From positions 1 to 14,685 of the forward strand of contig JAESUT010000170.1 in NCBI GenBank assembly GCA_016762995.1: DNA of 14,685 bases, given 5' to 3'. Shown here in pieces: positions 7,674 through 14,591 of this stretch. The DNA is from Gammaproteobacteria bacterium (GTDB taxonomy: Bacteria > Pseudomonadota > Gammaproteobacteria > Pseudomonadales > Pseudohongiellaceae). Positions within the stretch are counted from its first letter, which is position 1, and every line of letters starts with the position of its first letter. Below the pieces are notes generated by a model. The model was given only the letters and a program-made list of their open reading frames with translations. It searched no databases and had not been told where the DNA came from. Made by a program: the position numbers and the translations under genes.

Positions 7674-8025
7674 AAATTCACCAGTCTAGTAGGCAGTGTT
7701 TACTTAACAATTACTGCAATCGAGGGGGAGTTTAGAATACCCGATTATTCAAAACCTTCCCGCTTTTGCCCAAGGAATTGTGACTCGGCCGCCACTTCTT
7801 CCCAAGCCCGTCCATATCATCCCTAGTTTATCTCACTGAATACGCTCTTTTGTTTTAGAATTTAGTGGCTTAAACGATATTCCTTTATGAGTTCCTTATA
7901 GTCTTGGACGTGTTTGCGTGCAAGACCGAAATTTTAGCTCTCAAAAGAAAGCGACGGCCTAGGTTTTGCGGGCTTCAGTCGATCGGTAGCGGCAGTAACT
8001 ATTCAGTGAATTTGAAAGGGCGATA
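7674..8025. other. 352-base non-coding region between trmL and mshI
   Basis: This is the only gene-free stretch longer than 300 bases. I saw no credible small ORF in it. It should hold the divergent promoters for trmL (leftward) and the MSHA operon (rightward). A -10-like TATAGT occurs at 7897-7902 without a recognisable -35, followed at once by an imperfect dyad (7901-7926). I checked for a sigma-54 GG-N10-GC pair and did not find one. The ribosome site of mshI is AAGGG at 8016-8020. Confidence 0.6.
7901..7926. promoter_or_regulatory. Imperfect dyad upstream of mshI
   Basis: GTCTTGGACG (7901-7910) and CGTGCAAGAC (7917-7926) are complementary at 9 of 10 positions around a 6-base centre. It overlaps the last bases of a TATAGT -10-like box (7897-7902), so it would cover the transcription start. 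It could be an operator at which a repressor blocks initiation, or a hairpin at the 5' end of the MSHA transcript. It is not followed by a good T run. Confidence 0.35.
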
Positions 8026-8988
8026 ATGCAGTTTTTTAAGAAAAAAACAAAGTCTAACAGCCGAGTCGGTGTTGTCGTCAGCTCCGAGCAGCTCGCTGTA
8101 GCCCATATGGGGGAGCGCGATAATTCCCCGTATCTAATTGATTTTAAGCAGGTTTCTCTGCGATCAGAGAAGGACGTGGGCAAGGCTCTGTCAAACCTCA
8201 CGAAAAGCATGGAGATCGAGGGCAGGCAGTGCAGCTTTGTCCTGAACCGCAAAGATTACAACCTTCATCTAGTAGAGGCGCCGGAAGTCGAAGCTAGTGA
8301 GCTGAGAGCGGCAGTAAGGTGGAAGATCAAAGACCTTCTGGACATGAAGGTGGAAGACGCGGCTATAGATGTATTTCGGGTTCCAGCGGATGCCTACCGC
8401 GGACGAGACATGGTGTATGTGGTTGCATCTTTGAAGTCCAAGATTAAGAGCATCGTGAATATGGTGGAGGAAAGCGGCCTAGAGTTGGCTGTTATCGATA
8501 TACCAGAGCTGGTTATGCGTAATTTATCCAGCCGCTACATTGAAGACGGAAACGGTGTGGCGTTCATGGACTTACGTCGTAATGGTAGCACTATGAATAT
8601 TACTCGTAGTGGTGAGCTGTATCTGAGCCGTAGGATCAATACTCAGCTGGACCCAGAGGTTATGCAGTCCGTCGAATGGGGTGGCCTGAAGGACCGTCTT
8701 GTTTTAGAAATACAACGTTCATTGGACTATTACGAAAGCCAGATGGGGCAGATTCCGATCAATCGTATCGTTATCGCCCAGCGTCAGCATGATGGTGCCG
8801 CTCTGGCAGAAGCGTTGAATGAAATGTTAACGGCTGAGGTTAGTGTCTTGAATCTTGCCGAACACATAGAAAGCGCTGAAGAGTTGTCTCCCGAATATCA
8901 GCAGATTGGCATGGCTGCTATCGGCGCCACGCTAAGAGATAACAAGAAATCCAGTAGCTCAGAAAAGTCTAAGCAGGAAGCTGCCTAA
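8026..8988 (+). CDS. mshI: MshI, PilM-like MSHA pilus assembly protein
   Basis: Cytoplasmic actin-fold protein of the MSHA type IV pilus, equivalent to PilM. With the PilN- and PilO-like proteins encoded next to it, it forms the inner-membrane alignment complex. It has 320 residues and no transmembrane helix; the N-terminus is a basic MQFFKKKTK. Typical of MshI is ELRAAVRWKIKDLLDMKVED (92-111), then VIDIPELVMRN (156-166) and the second phosphate-loop strand FMDLRRNGSTMNIT (180-193). The C-terminal tail (305-320) is Ser/Lys-rich and disordered-looking. AAGGG lies 5 bases before the ATG. Its TAA shares one base with the ATG of the next gene. The MshH/CsrD gene that begins the Vibrio cluster is not upstream; trmL is. 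Confidence 0.87.
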   Translation: MQFFKKKTKSNSRVGVVVSSEQLAVAHMGERDNSPYLIDFKQVSLRSEKDVGKALSNLTKSMEIEGRQCSFVLNRKDYNLHLVEAPEVEASELRAAVRWKIKDLLDMKVEDAAIDVFRVPADAYRGRDMVYVVASLKSKIKSIVNMVEESGLELAVIDIPELVMRNLSSRYIEDGNGVAFMDLRRNGSTMNITRSGELYLSRRINTQLDPEVMQSVEWGGLKDRLVLEIQRSLDYYESQMGQIPINRIVIAQRQHDGAALAEALNEMLTAEVSVLNLAEHIESAEELSPEYQQIGMAAIGATLRDNKKSSSSEKSKQEAA

Positions 8989-9584
8989 TGAATCAGCAGA
9001 TCAATTTATATTTGTCTGAATTCAGGCTGAAGAAAGATCCTTTAAGTGCCTTAGTTATGGGGCAAATTTTGGGCTCTATTGTAGCGGTGATGGTGTTAGT
9101 TACGAGCTTCGATATTTATACCGAACGGAGCCTCAGTGGCGAGTTGGCCATTCTTAGAGAGACTCTTCAGGAAGAGACGATAAAAACGAGTGAGCTCGAC
9201 GAAGTATTGGCGAGGAGATCTCAGAATACCGTATTGACAGATCGGCTCGATGAGTCCGAGGCGCAATTAGAATCGAGTCGCCAAATCCGTAGTTTTTTGA
9301 GTCAAACTAAACTGGGAAACGTAGTGGGTTTTTCAGAGCATTTTAAGGATATATCACGAGCTAGCATTAGTGGGTTAAGTGTCTCGGGATTTTCATTAGA
9401 GAGTGGCGGTGAGGAAGTTAAATTATTTGGAAATGTTCTAGACTCTGCAATGGTCCCTCGCTACGTCAGTCGCTTAGAAAACAGCAATAGTTCGATTCGA
9501 GATTTGTTGTTTAGTTCTCGAATCTATCGTCTAGATGTGAGCAGTAGTTTTTTTGAGTTTGAGTTGAGTACATCGAATGAATGA
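8988..9584 (+). CDS. PilN-like MSHA assembly protein
   Basis: Bitopic inner-membrane protein at the position and with the build of PilN; in some MSHA clusters it is called a second MshI. It has 198 residues. The short cytoplasmic N-terminus MNQQINLYL resembles the INL-type PilN motif known to dock into PilM. A single transmembrane helix spans about 22-42, followed by a charged coiled-coil segment (about 48-100) and a small ferredoxin-like periplasmic region (about 105-195). The TAATG junction with mshI (one shared base) and the 8-base overlap with the next gene point to translational coupling. Sequence similarity in this family is low, so the call rests on topology, the N-terminal motif and gene order. 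Confidence 0.8.
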   Translation: MNQQINLYLSEFRLKKDPLSALVMGQILGSIVAVMVLVTSFDIYTERSLSGELAILRETLQEETIKTSELDEVLARRSQNTVLTDRLDESEAQLESSRQIRSFLSQTKLGNVVGFSEHFKDISRASISGLSVSGFSLESGGEEVKLFGNVLDSAMVPRYVSRLENSNSSIRDLLFSSRIYRLDVSSSFFEFELSTSNE

Positions 9585-10251
9585 GCAGCTAAAACAGAAT
9601 TTGTCAGTAGTGATCAAGAATTTTGAGTCGCGAACGCAAGCAGAAAAAATAGCGGTAGTAGCTGTGCTTATTTTTGGCGTTGTCATGGTCTATTTAACAA
9701 TGGCGTTTGACCCCTTTAGAGCGAGTATCTCGGGGCTAGGAAGTCAAATAAATAGTGTCGAGCGACAAATTCAAATACAACAGACTTCTTACGCTTCTAT
9801 GGTTGCCGCGAGCCAGGAAGACCCAAATAAGTTTGCTAATGAGCGATTGTCGGTAATCGCCAGAGAACAAAATAGCTTAGATGCTGAAATTTCCAGACTC
9901 GCAGGTGACTTAATTTCTCCTGCAGATATGACGAGAATCCTGACCTCGGTGCTAGGGCGGCAATCTGGATTGGAGTTAGTAAGTTTCCAGAATAGGGCGG
10001 CTGTGCCATTGCGAGCCGGAATCGGGGTAGATGAAGATAATGAAGTAGATGGCCAGGTCTTTGAGCATGGGCTAGTGATTGAATTTCGTGGAGATTTCTT
10101 CAGCACGTTGAAGTATCTGCGCTTTATAGAGGAAGTTTCAGGCAGCTTTTTTTGGGACTCGGTTAGCTTTCAGCAATTAGCATGGCCTGAAGCTTTGGTG
10201 ATACTTGAAATACATACACTTAGTGCGAATGCGGGGTTCATCGGTGTGTAG
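9577..10251 (+). CDS. mshJ: MshJ, PilO-like MSHA assembly protein
   Basis: Bitopic inner-membrane protein equivalent to PilO, expected to pair with the PilN-like protein just upstream. It has 224 residues: a short cytoplasmic N-terminus, one transmembrane helix at about 25-43, a coiled coil at about 50-110 and a periplasmic alpha/beta region to the end, including FFSTLKYLRFIEEVSG near 169-184, a PilO-like helix. It starts 8 bases inside the preceding gene, and the start of mshK lies within its last codons. Assigned by topology and position between the PilN-like gene and mshK; the primary sequence is weakly conserved in this family. Confidence 0.78.
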   Translation: MNEQLKQNLSVVIKNFESRTQAEKIAVVAVLIFGVVMVYLTMAFDPFRASISGLGSQINSVERQIQIQQTSYASMVAASQEDPNKFANERLSVIAREQNSLDAEISRLAGDLISPADMTRILTSVLGRQSGLELVSFQNRAAVPLRAGIGVDEDNEVDGQVFEHGLVIEFRGDFFSTLKYLRFIEEVSGSFFWDSVSFQQLAWPEALVILEIHTLSANAGFIGV

Positions 10252-10621
10252 ACTCCGCAACATAATTACCTTGCTTGTAATCGTTCTAATGGCGAGTACG
10301 AGCTTAGCTGACGTCATAGATGGTGAAGAGCTGCTTGATCCAACTAGGCCTTTTCAGCTTACAGCTGTGAATGATGACACATCGATACTAGATTTAATCA
10401 GAACAGTCATTCCGTCGAGTTATGACTTGAGCTTTGTTAGAGCAGGAGGCGATCGCCCAATTGCCGTAATTAATCAACAACAGTTAACCATCGGTGATGT
10501 TATTGGTGGTGCTGAAGTGATTGTTATAGATCGCGGCGGTGTAACTCTTAGGATTAATAATGAAGAGCAGAGAGTTAACCTGTATGGAGTCAGTGTAAAA
10601 TCGAATACAGTAAGCCAATAG
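10229..10621 (+). CDS. mshK: MshK, periplasmic MSHA assembly protein
   Basis: Small exported protein in the PilP/GspC-like position, thought to connect the inner-membrane complex with the MshL secretin. From the ATG at 10229 it has 130 residues: an Arg-containing n-region, a hydrophobic core (ITLLVIVLMAS) and a likely cleavage after STSLA near residue 26. The mature part begins with an acidic stretch and the MshK/PilP-like DPTRPF motif, then a compact beta-rich domain (about 60-125). The start is uncertain: the frame also has a TTG at 10205 and a GTG at 10244, the latter preceded by GCGGGG at about 9 bases. All of these begin inside mshJ, so the genes overlap whichever is used. The family call rests on the signal peptide, DPTRPF and location directly before mshL. 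Confidence 0.78.
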   Translation: MRGSSVCRLRNIITLLVIVLMASTSLADVIDGEELLDPTRPFQLTAVNDDTSILDLIRTVIPSSYDLSFVRAGGDRPIAVINQQQLTIGDVIGGAEVIVIDRGGVTLRINNEEQRVNLYGVSVKSNTVSQ

Positions 10622-10673
10622 CTGGGTGGAATAAATTTTGTTAATTAATGTCGAGAAATTTGAAATCGAAATT

Positions 10674-12530
10674 ATGAAAAAATTGTTAGTAGGAATATTG
10701 TTAGCAGGTTTGTCGGCATGTGCAACTCGGCCTGCGACTGTGCCCGATACTACGATATTGAGCGAAATCCAAGTAACCTTGGATGCGGCTCTTTCTGAGC
10801 AAGGTCAGGAGTTTGAAAACTTAAGTGGTAACGATACCGACTTGTTGGATGAATTAATTCCGTCGCTGTCTTTGGATGAAAATTTGCTGGCACCTGTTGA
10901 GCAGCGCATCGATATTTCTACGCCTCTCAATTTGCCTGCAACAGAGTTTTTCACCAGCCTTATGGCAGGCACACGCTTCGGTATAGTTGTAAGCCCGGAT
11001 GTGGATGTGAATATAAATTTGAGTTTGCCAAATGTCACTATAGAAGAGGCGATGGACACCGTTGCTGAAATTTATAATCTCGACATTACCCGCCGCGGTA
11101 ATATTTATTCAGTCCGACCTGGCGGCTTGAGAACGCGTCAATTTACAATCGACTATTTGAATGTGCAAAGAACAGGGAGTTCGAATGTACAAGTAACAAG
11201 TGGGAGTAATCAGGGCGGTGGCGGTAACAACAACAGCAATAATAACAATGGTGGCTTTAACGGCGGTGGCGGATTTAACTCCAATTCTGGAAATTTTAGT
11301 AACAACGGGCAAAACGGGCAAAACGGGCAAAACGGACAGAATGGACAGGGCGGGTTCGGCGGAGGTGCTGGTGGGCAAGTAACTACATCTACAAGCACTG
11401 ACTTTTGGTCAGATTTGGAAACGGCCATATCAAACTTGATAGGCGAGCAAAGCTCTGGTGGGAGAGCTCCAGCTTCTGGAGGCGGTTTGTTTGGAAGTAT
11501 TGGTGGCGGCGCGGGAAGCAGGAATCAATCCACGGTAACAGAAGAAGGGAAGAGTGTATTAGTACAGCCGCTTACTGGGATTATCATTGTTACAGCCTTT
11601 CCTCATGAATTAGATCGGATCGAAAAATTCATTGATGCAGCGCAGGAGTCCTTGCGCCGAGAAGTAATCATTCAGGTTCAGTTTCTTGAAGTGATACTGA
11701 ATAAGGGTTTCCAATATGCCTTAGACTTCAATACTTTTGGTCAGCAAGCTAACAACTCATTAACGGGTAGCGGAGCATTTCGAGGTGACGCCAGTGGCGC
11801 TTTAGGCAGCAACAACGACCAGGCCGGTCAATTCTTGTCTGGAGTTGCTGGTATCGAAGGCATTGCAAACCCGTTTCAGTTCAGCACTAACTTTAGTGAT
11901 TTCGATTCAGTGTTTCAGCTTCTTCAGACACGCGGTACTACACAAGTAATCTCTAGTCCGCAACTTCGCGTACTTAATAACCAGAAAGCGGTTTTTCAAG
12001 ATGGCTCTCAAGAGTTCTTTCAAACACAGGCAGACACTACTACGGTAGCGTCTGCTAACAATACAACTACCAATGCCAACAACAACCTTCAGCAGTTTTT
12101 CTCTGGTATTTCCATGGATATAACTCCGCAGATTAGTGCCGATGGCGAAATCACTCTTCATGTGCATCCGATCATCAGTTCAGTAGAATCGCAAATCAAG
12201 AGCATCGCCGGCCAAGCAGTGCCCTTGGCGCTTACTACAACGCGAGAAATTGACAGCGTAATTAAGGCAGTGAACGGCCGGATTGTAGTGCTTGGTGGCC
12301 TAGCCTTTGAGCGAAACATTAATCGGACTGCTGGAATTCCTGGCGTGAGCAGCGTGCCTTTACTTGGAAGCGCTCTGGAGCAAAGACAAACAGAGTCAGT
12401 TAAGAGCGAGTTTATTATTTTGCTCAAGCCGATAGTGGCAACTGAGTTAGGCAATAGAAAGGTTTTGAATGAAAGCAACGAGAGATTTCGCGAACTGAAT
12501 AGAGCGATTGACCCTTTCGCCAATAATTAG
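10674..12530 (+). CDS. mshL: MshL, outer-membrane secretin of the MSHA pilus
   Basis: Forms the outer-membrane channel through which the MSHA pilus passes. From the ATG at 10674 it has 618 residues. The start MKKLLVGILLAGLSAC is a lipoprotein signal peptide with lipobox LSAC (Cys16). An in-frame TTG at 10638 with a good GGTGGA site would add 12 acidic residues before the signal and is less likely. Domains: an N0/STN-like region (about 80-148), a second N-terminal domain beginning near FTIDYLNVQR (157) and interrupted by a Gly/Asn/Gln-rich insert (about 177-285), its continuation SVLVQPLTGIIIVTAFP (294-310), then the secretin core (about 330-590) with VISSPQLRVLNNQ and the signature VPLLGSALEQ. 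An Asn/Thr-rich loop lies at 455-472. Clearly a secretin; the MSHA type follows from its neighbours. Confidence 0.92.
   Translation: MKKLLVGILLAGLSACATRPATVPDTTILSEIQVTLDAALSEQGQEFENLSGNDTDLLDELIPSLSLDENLLAPVEQRIDISTPLNLPATEFFTSLMAGTRFGIVVSPDVDVNINLSLPNVTIEEAMDTVAEIYNLDITRRGNIYSVRPGGLRTRQFTIDYLNVQRTGSSNVQVTSGSNQGGGGNNNSNNNNGGFNGGGGFNSNSGNFSNNGQNGQNGQNGQNGQGGFGGGAGGQVTTSTSTDFWSDLETAISNLIGEQSSGGRAPASGGGLFGSIGGGAGSRNQSTVTEEGKSVLVQPLTGIIIVTAFPHELDRIEKFIDAAQESLRREVIIQVQFLEVILNKGFQYALDFNTFGQQANNSLTGSGAFRGDASGALGSNNDQAGQFLSGVAGIEGIANPFQFSTNFSDFDSVFQLLQTRGTTQVISSPQLRVLNNQKAVFQDGSQEFFQTQADTTTVASANNTTTNANNNLQQFFSGISMDITPQISADGEITLHVHPIISSVESQIKSIAGQAVPLALTTTREIDSVIKAVNGRIVVLGGLAFERNINRTAGIPGVSSVPLLGSALEQRQTESVKSEFIILLKPIVATELGNRKVLNESNERFRELNRAIDPFANN
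11304..11348 (+). repeat. 9-bp tandem repeat in mshL (five NGQ units)
   Basis: Five consecutive 9-base units: three identical AACGGGCAA copies (11304-11330), then AACGGACAG and AATGGACAG, each encoding Asn-Gly-Gln (residues 211-225 of MshL). It lies inside the Gly/Asn-rich insert. Units are a multiple of three, so gain or loss of a copy by slippage would keep the frame. Confidence 0.9.
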
Positions 12531-12546
12531 ACTAGGAAACGTAGGC

Positions 12547-13461
12547 ATGTATCTACAACATTTTGGTTTGCGGGAATTGCCTTTTTCCCTTACACCAAAC
12601 ACACATTTTTTCTTGAATATGGCTAGTTATCATAAAGCCTACAATATGCTTATGGTGTCTCTCTCTAATGCAGAGGGGTTCATAAAAATCGTAGGTGAGG
12701 TAGGTACGGGCAAGACAATGCTGTGCCGAAAGGTCTTGAACACCCTCGAGGAAGACAAAGAGAATTATGTAACAGCGTATATTCCCAACCCAGTTCTAAG
12801 TCCTAAAGGGTTGTTTCTAGCATTCGCCGAAGAGCTGAACATAGAGATCGATCAAGACGTTGGACACCATCGACTGCTCAAGGCTATTACCGAAAAACTG
12901 GTGGAGTTCTCTGCTGAAAACAAGCAAGTGGTATTGTTCATAGACGAGGCGCATGCGATGCCTGAGCAGACACTTGAGGCGTTGAGGCTGCTCACCAATA
13001 TTGAAACGGAGCAGGTGAAGCTGTTTCAGGTAGTGCTATTTGCACAACCAGAACTAGATTTATTATTGAGTCAACCATCGTTAAGACAACTAAGGCAGCG
13101 CATTACTTTTTCATTTGAAATCGAGGCCCTAGATCGCGATGGAGTTGAGCGCTATGTTGTTCATCGCCTAGCTACTGCTGGATACAACGGCCCGTTTTTA
13201 TTCTCTAAACGAGCGCTAGATTTCCTATATAGAACGAGCGATGGCATTCCGCGTGTAATTAACATCCTCAGTCATAAAGCCTTGATGGTTGCATTTGGCA
13301 AAGGTGAGAGGATGGTTCAAATAGATCATGTTAAAAGTGCTGCAGATGACACCGAGGGCGTGAGCCCAGCAACTAGGGGCTACATGCCTGTGTTAATAGG
13401 CTTTGGTGCACTCTTGATTGGCGCTGTGTTGGCATTTTATCTCGGTGGATTCTACAAATGA
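12547..13461 (+). CDS. mshM: MshM, ExeA-like AAA+ ATPase of the MSHA system
   Basis: ExeA/GspA-family ATPase, probably involved in assembling or positioning the secretin through the cell wall. I chose the ATG at 12547 (304 residues): it begins MYLQHFGLRELPFSLTPN, the standard start of this family, with AGGA at 12534-12537 and 16 bases after the mshL stop. A TTG at 12508 in the same frame would overlap mshL and add 13 non-conserved residues. The Walker A motif is GEVGTGKT (50-57), Walker B is VVLFIDEAH (128-136), followed by ALRLLTNIE and FAQPELDLLL sensor-region segments. A C-terminal transmembrane helix lies at about 277-299. Unlike ExeA, no peptidoglycan-binding domain follows the helix. 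The stop overlaps the start of mshN (ATGA). Confidence 0.9.
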   Translation: MYLQHFGLRELPFSLTPNTHFFLNMASYHKAYNMLMVSLSNAEGFIKIVGEVGTGKTMLCRKVLNTLEEDKENYVTAYIPNPVLSPKGLFLAFAEELNIEIDQDVGHHRLLKAITEKLVEFSAENKQVVLFIDEAHAMPEQTLEALRLLTNIETEQVKLFQVVLFAQPELDLLLSQPSLRQLRQRITFSFEIEALDRDGVERYVVHRLATAGYNGPFLFSKRALDFLYRTSDGIPRVINILSHKALMVAFGKGERMVQIDHVKSAADDTEGVSPATRGYMPVLIGFGALLIGAVLAFYLGGFYK

Positions 13462-14585
13462 GCCTAGTGAATAACATGCTGCGCGACTTGGATCAGCGTA
13501 GAAAAGAATCGGGCAGTTCTGGCGGTAGAGTTAATCTGATGCCTGTCACTGAATATATCAGTGAGGAGGGCAGAGGCTTTCTTCCCTACATTCTACTAGG
13601 AATGGCTTTGTTTGCGGCAGCATTGGTTTATTACTGGTATGCAGTGAATCAAGTGAGTTTCGAGCAGCAATTAGATATTCAGGTTAGATCTCCGGCGTCG
13701 AGCCTACTTGTCGATTCGGAACAGCTCATTCAGGAAATCGAGGAATCGATAATATTGAATGAAGAAGCGCTTGAACACGAACAAGACGTGGCTGAGTCCA
13801 CTCCGGCGCTGAGCCGGCGATCACTGGCATCACTTGTAGAGTCACGCGTTAGCACTGTTCAGTCTGAGGGAAATTTTCTTGCTGAGAATACGGCGTTACC
13901 GACCCCCTCTAATCCAGTGGTTCTCGAAGCCGAATCACCTGCAATTGTCGCAGACCCAGCTTTAGTGCGAAGCAGTCCAATTCAGTCGGTGAAAGAGGAG
14001 CCTAAATTTTCAAATGAACAATTGGATACGATCGCGGTGCAAGAAGCGTTGCGGCAAATTTCCGATGGCAATATTGAGGATGCGAACGAGACGCTCGAAA
14101 ATTTCATAGATACCAATCGGTATGCGCACCAATCGCGCGAGACCTATGCAAAGCTATTGATGAGCCGAGGATATCTGGAACAAGCAAACACGTTAATCGA
14201 TGTGGGTATTGAGCTCGCACCTAATCATACAGGGTTCAAGAAAGTGAAGGCTCGACTACTAATGAGCGTCGGGGAAATTGGCGAAGCGGTTAGCCTGTTA
14301 ATAAATCGTGCTCCTGATATCGCTGACGACTCTGAGTACCATGACTTGCTCGCATCTGCACAGCTATCGAGTAGGGATTTCTCTGGAGCAGTAATAAGTT
14401 ACCGAGGCTTAGTTCAGCATGATCAGACGCAAGGCAAGTGGTGGTACGGTTTTGCTGCGGCACATGATCAACTAGGAAATTCAGGAGAAGCTAGGCAGGC
14501 GTATTCTCAAGCGATGCAGTATTCCAACTTAAGCGCGAACCTGCGTCGCCGAAGTCAACAGAGGCTTGGCGCACTTAGCCAGTAA
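13458..14585 (+). CDS. mshN: MshN, membrane-anchored TPR protein
   Basis: TPR-containing protein of the MSHA cluster, probably a periplasmic assembly or secretin-linked scaffold. It has 375 residues. The N-terminus MSLVNNMLRDLDQRRKE is typical of MshN and related proteins; one transmembrane helix spans about 42-62. A long acidic, Ser/Pro-rich and probably disordered linker follows (about 65-185). From about 188 to the end are TPR-type helical pairs, for example EALRQISDGNIEDANETLEN, AKLLMSRGYLEQANTLID and WWYGFAAAHDQLGNSGEARQ. It starts in the ATGA overlap with mshM, a strong sign of coupled translation, and ends 6 bases before mshE. The exact biochemical role of MshN is not established. Confidence 0.87.
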   Translation: MSLVNNMLRDLDQRRKESGSSGGRVNLMPVTEYISEEGRGFLPYILLGMALFAAALVYYWYAVNQVSFEQQLDIQVRSPASSLLVDSEQLIQEIEESIILNEEALEHEQDVAESTPALSRRSLASLVESRVSTVQSEGNFLAENTALPTPSNPVVLEAESPAIVADPALVRSSPIQSVKEEPKFSNEQLDTIAVQEALRQISDGNIEDANETLENFIDTNRYAHQSRETYAKLLMSRGYLEQANTLIDVGIELAPNHTGFKKVKARLLMSVGEIGEAVSLLINRAPDIADDSEYHDLLASAQLSSRDFSGAVISYRGLVQHDQTQGKWWYGFAAAHDQLGNSGEARQAYSQAMQYSNLSANLRRRSQQRLGALSQ

Positions 14586-14591
14586 TACGAT

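Noticed and set aside
7904..7920. Sigma-54 promoter suggested by TGGACG...TTGCG upstream of mshI
   Set aside because: The GG and GC are separated by 8 bases, not the required 10, and the flanking consensus is poor.
7959..8252. Leftward 97-residue open frame overlapping the start of mshI
   Set aside because: It lies mostly antisense to mshI, with a composition unlike a real protein and no domain; mshI has a good ribosome site and clear family motifs.
11109..11428. Antisense and alternate-frame open frames across the mshL insert (proline-, leucine- or valine-rich products)
   Set aside because: They are mirror images of the Gly/Asn-rich low-complexity codons of mshL, with repetitive products, no ribosome site and no recognisable domain.
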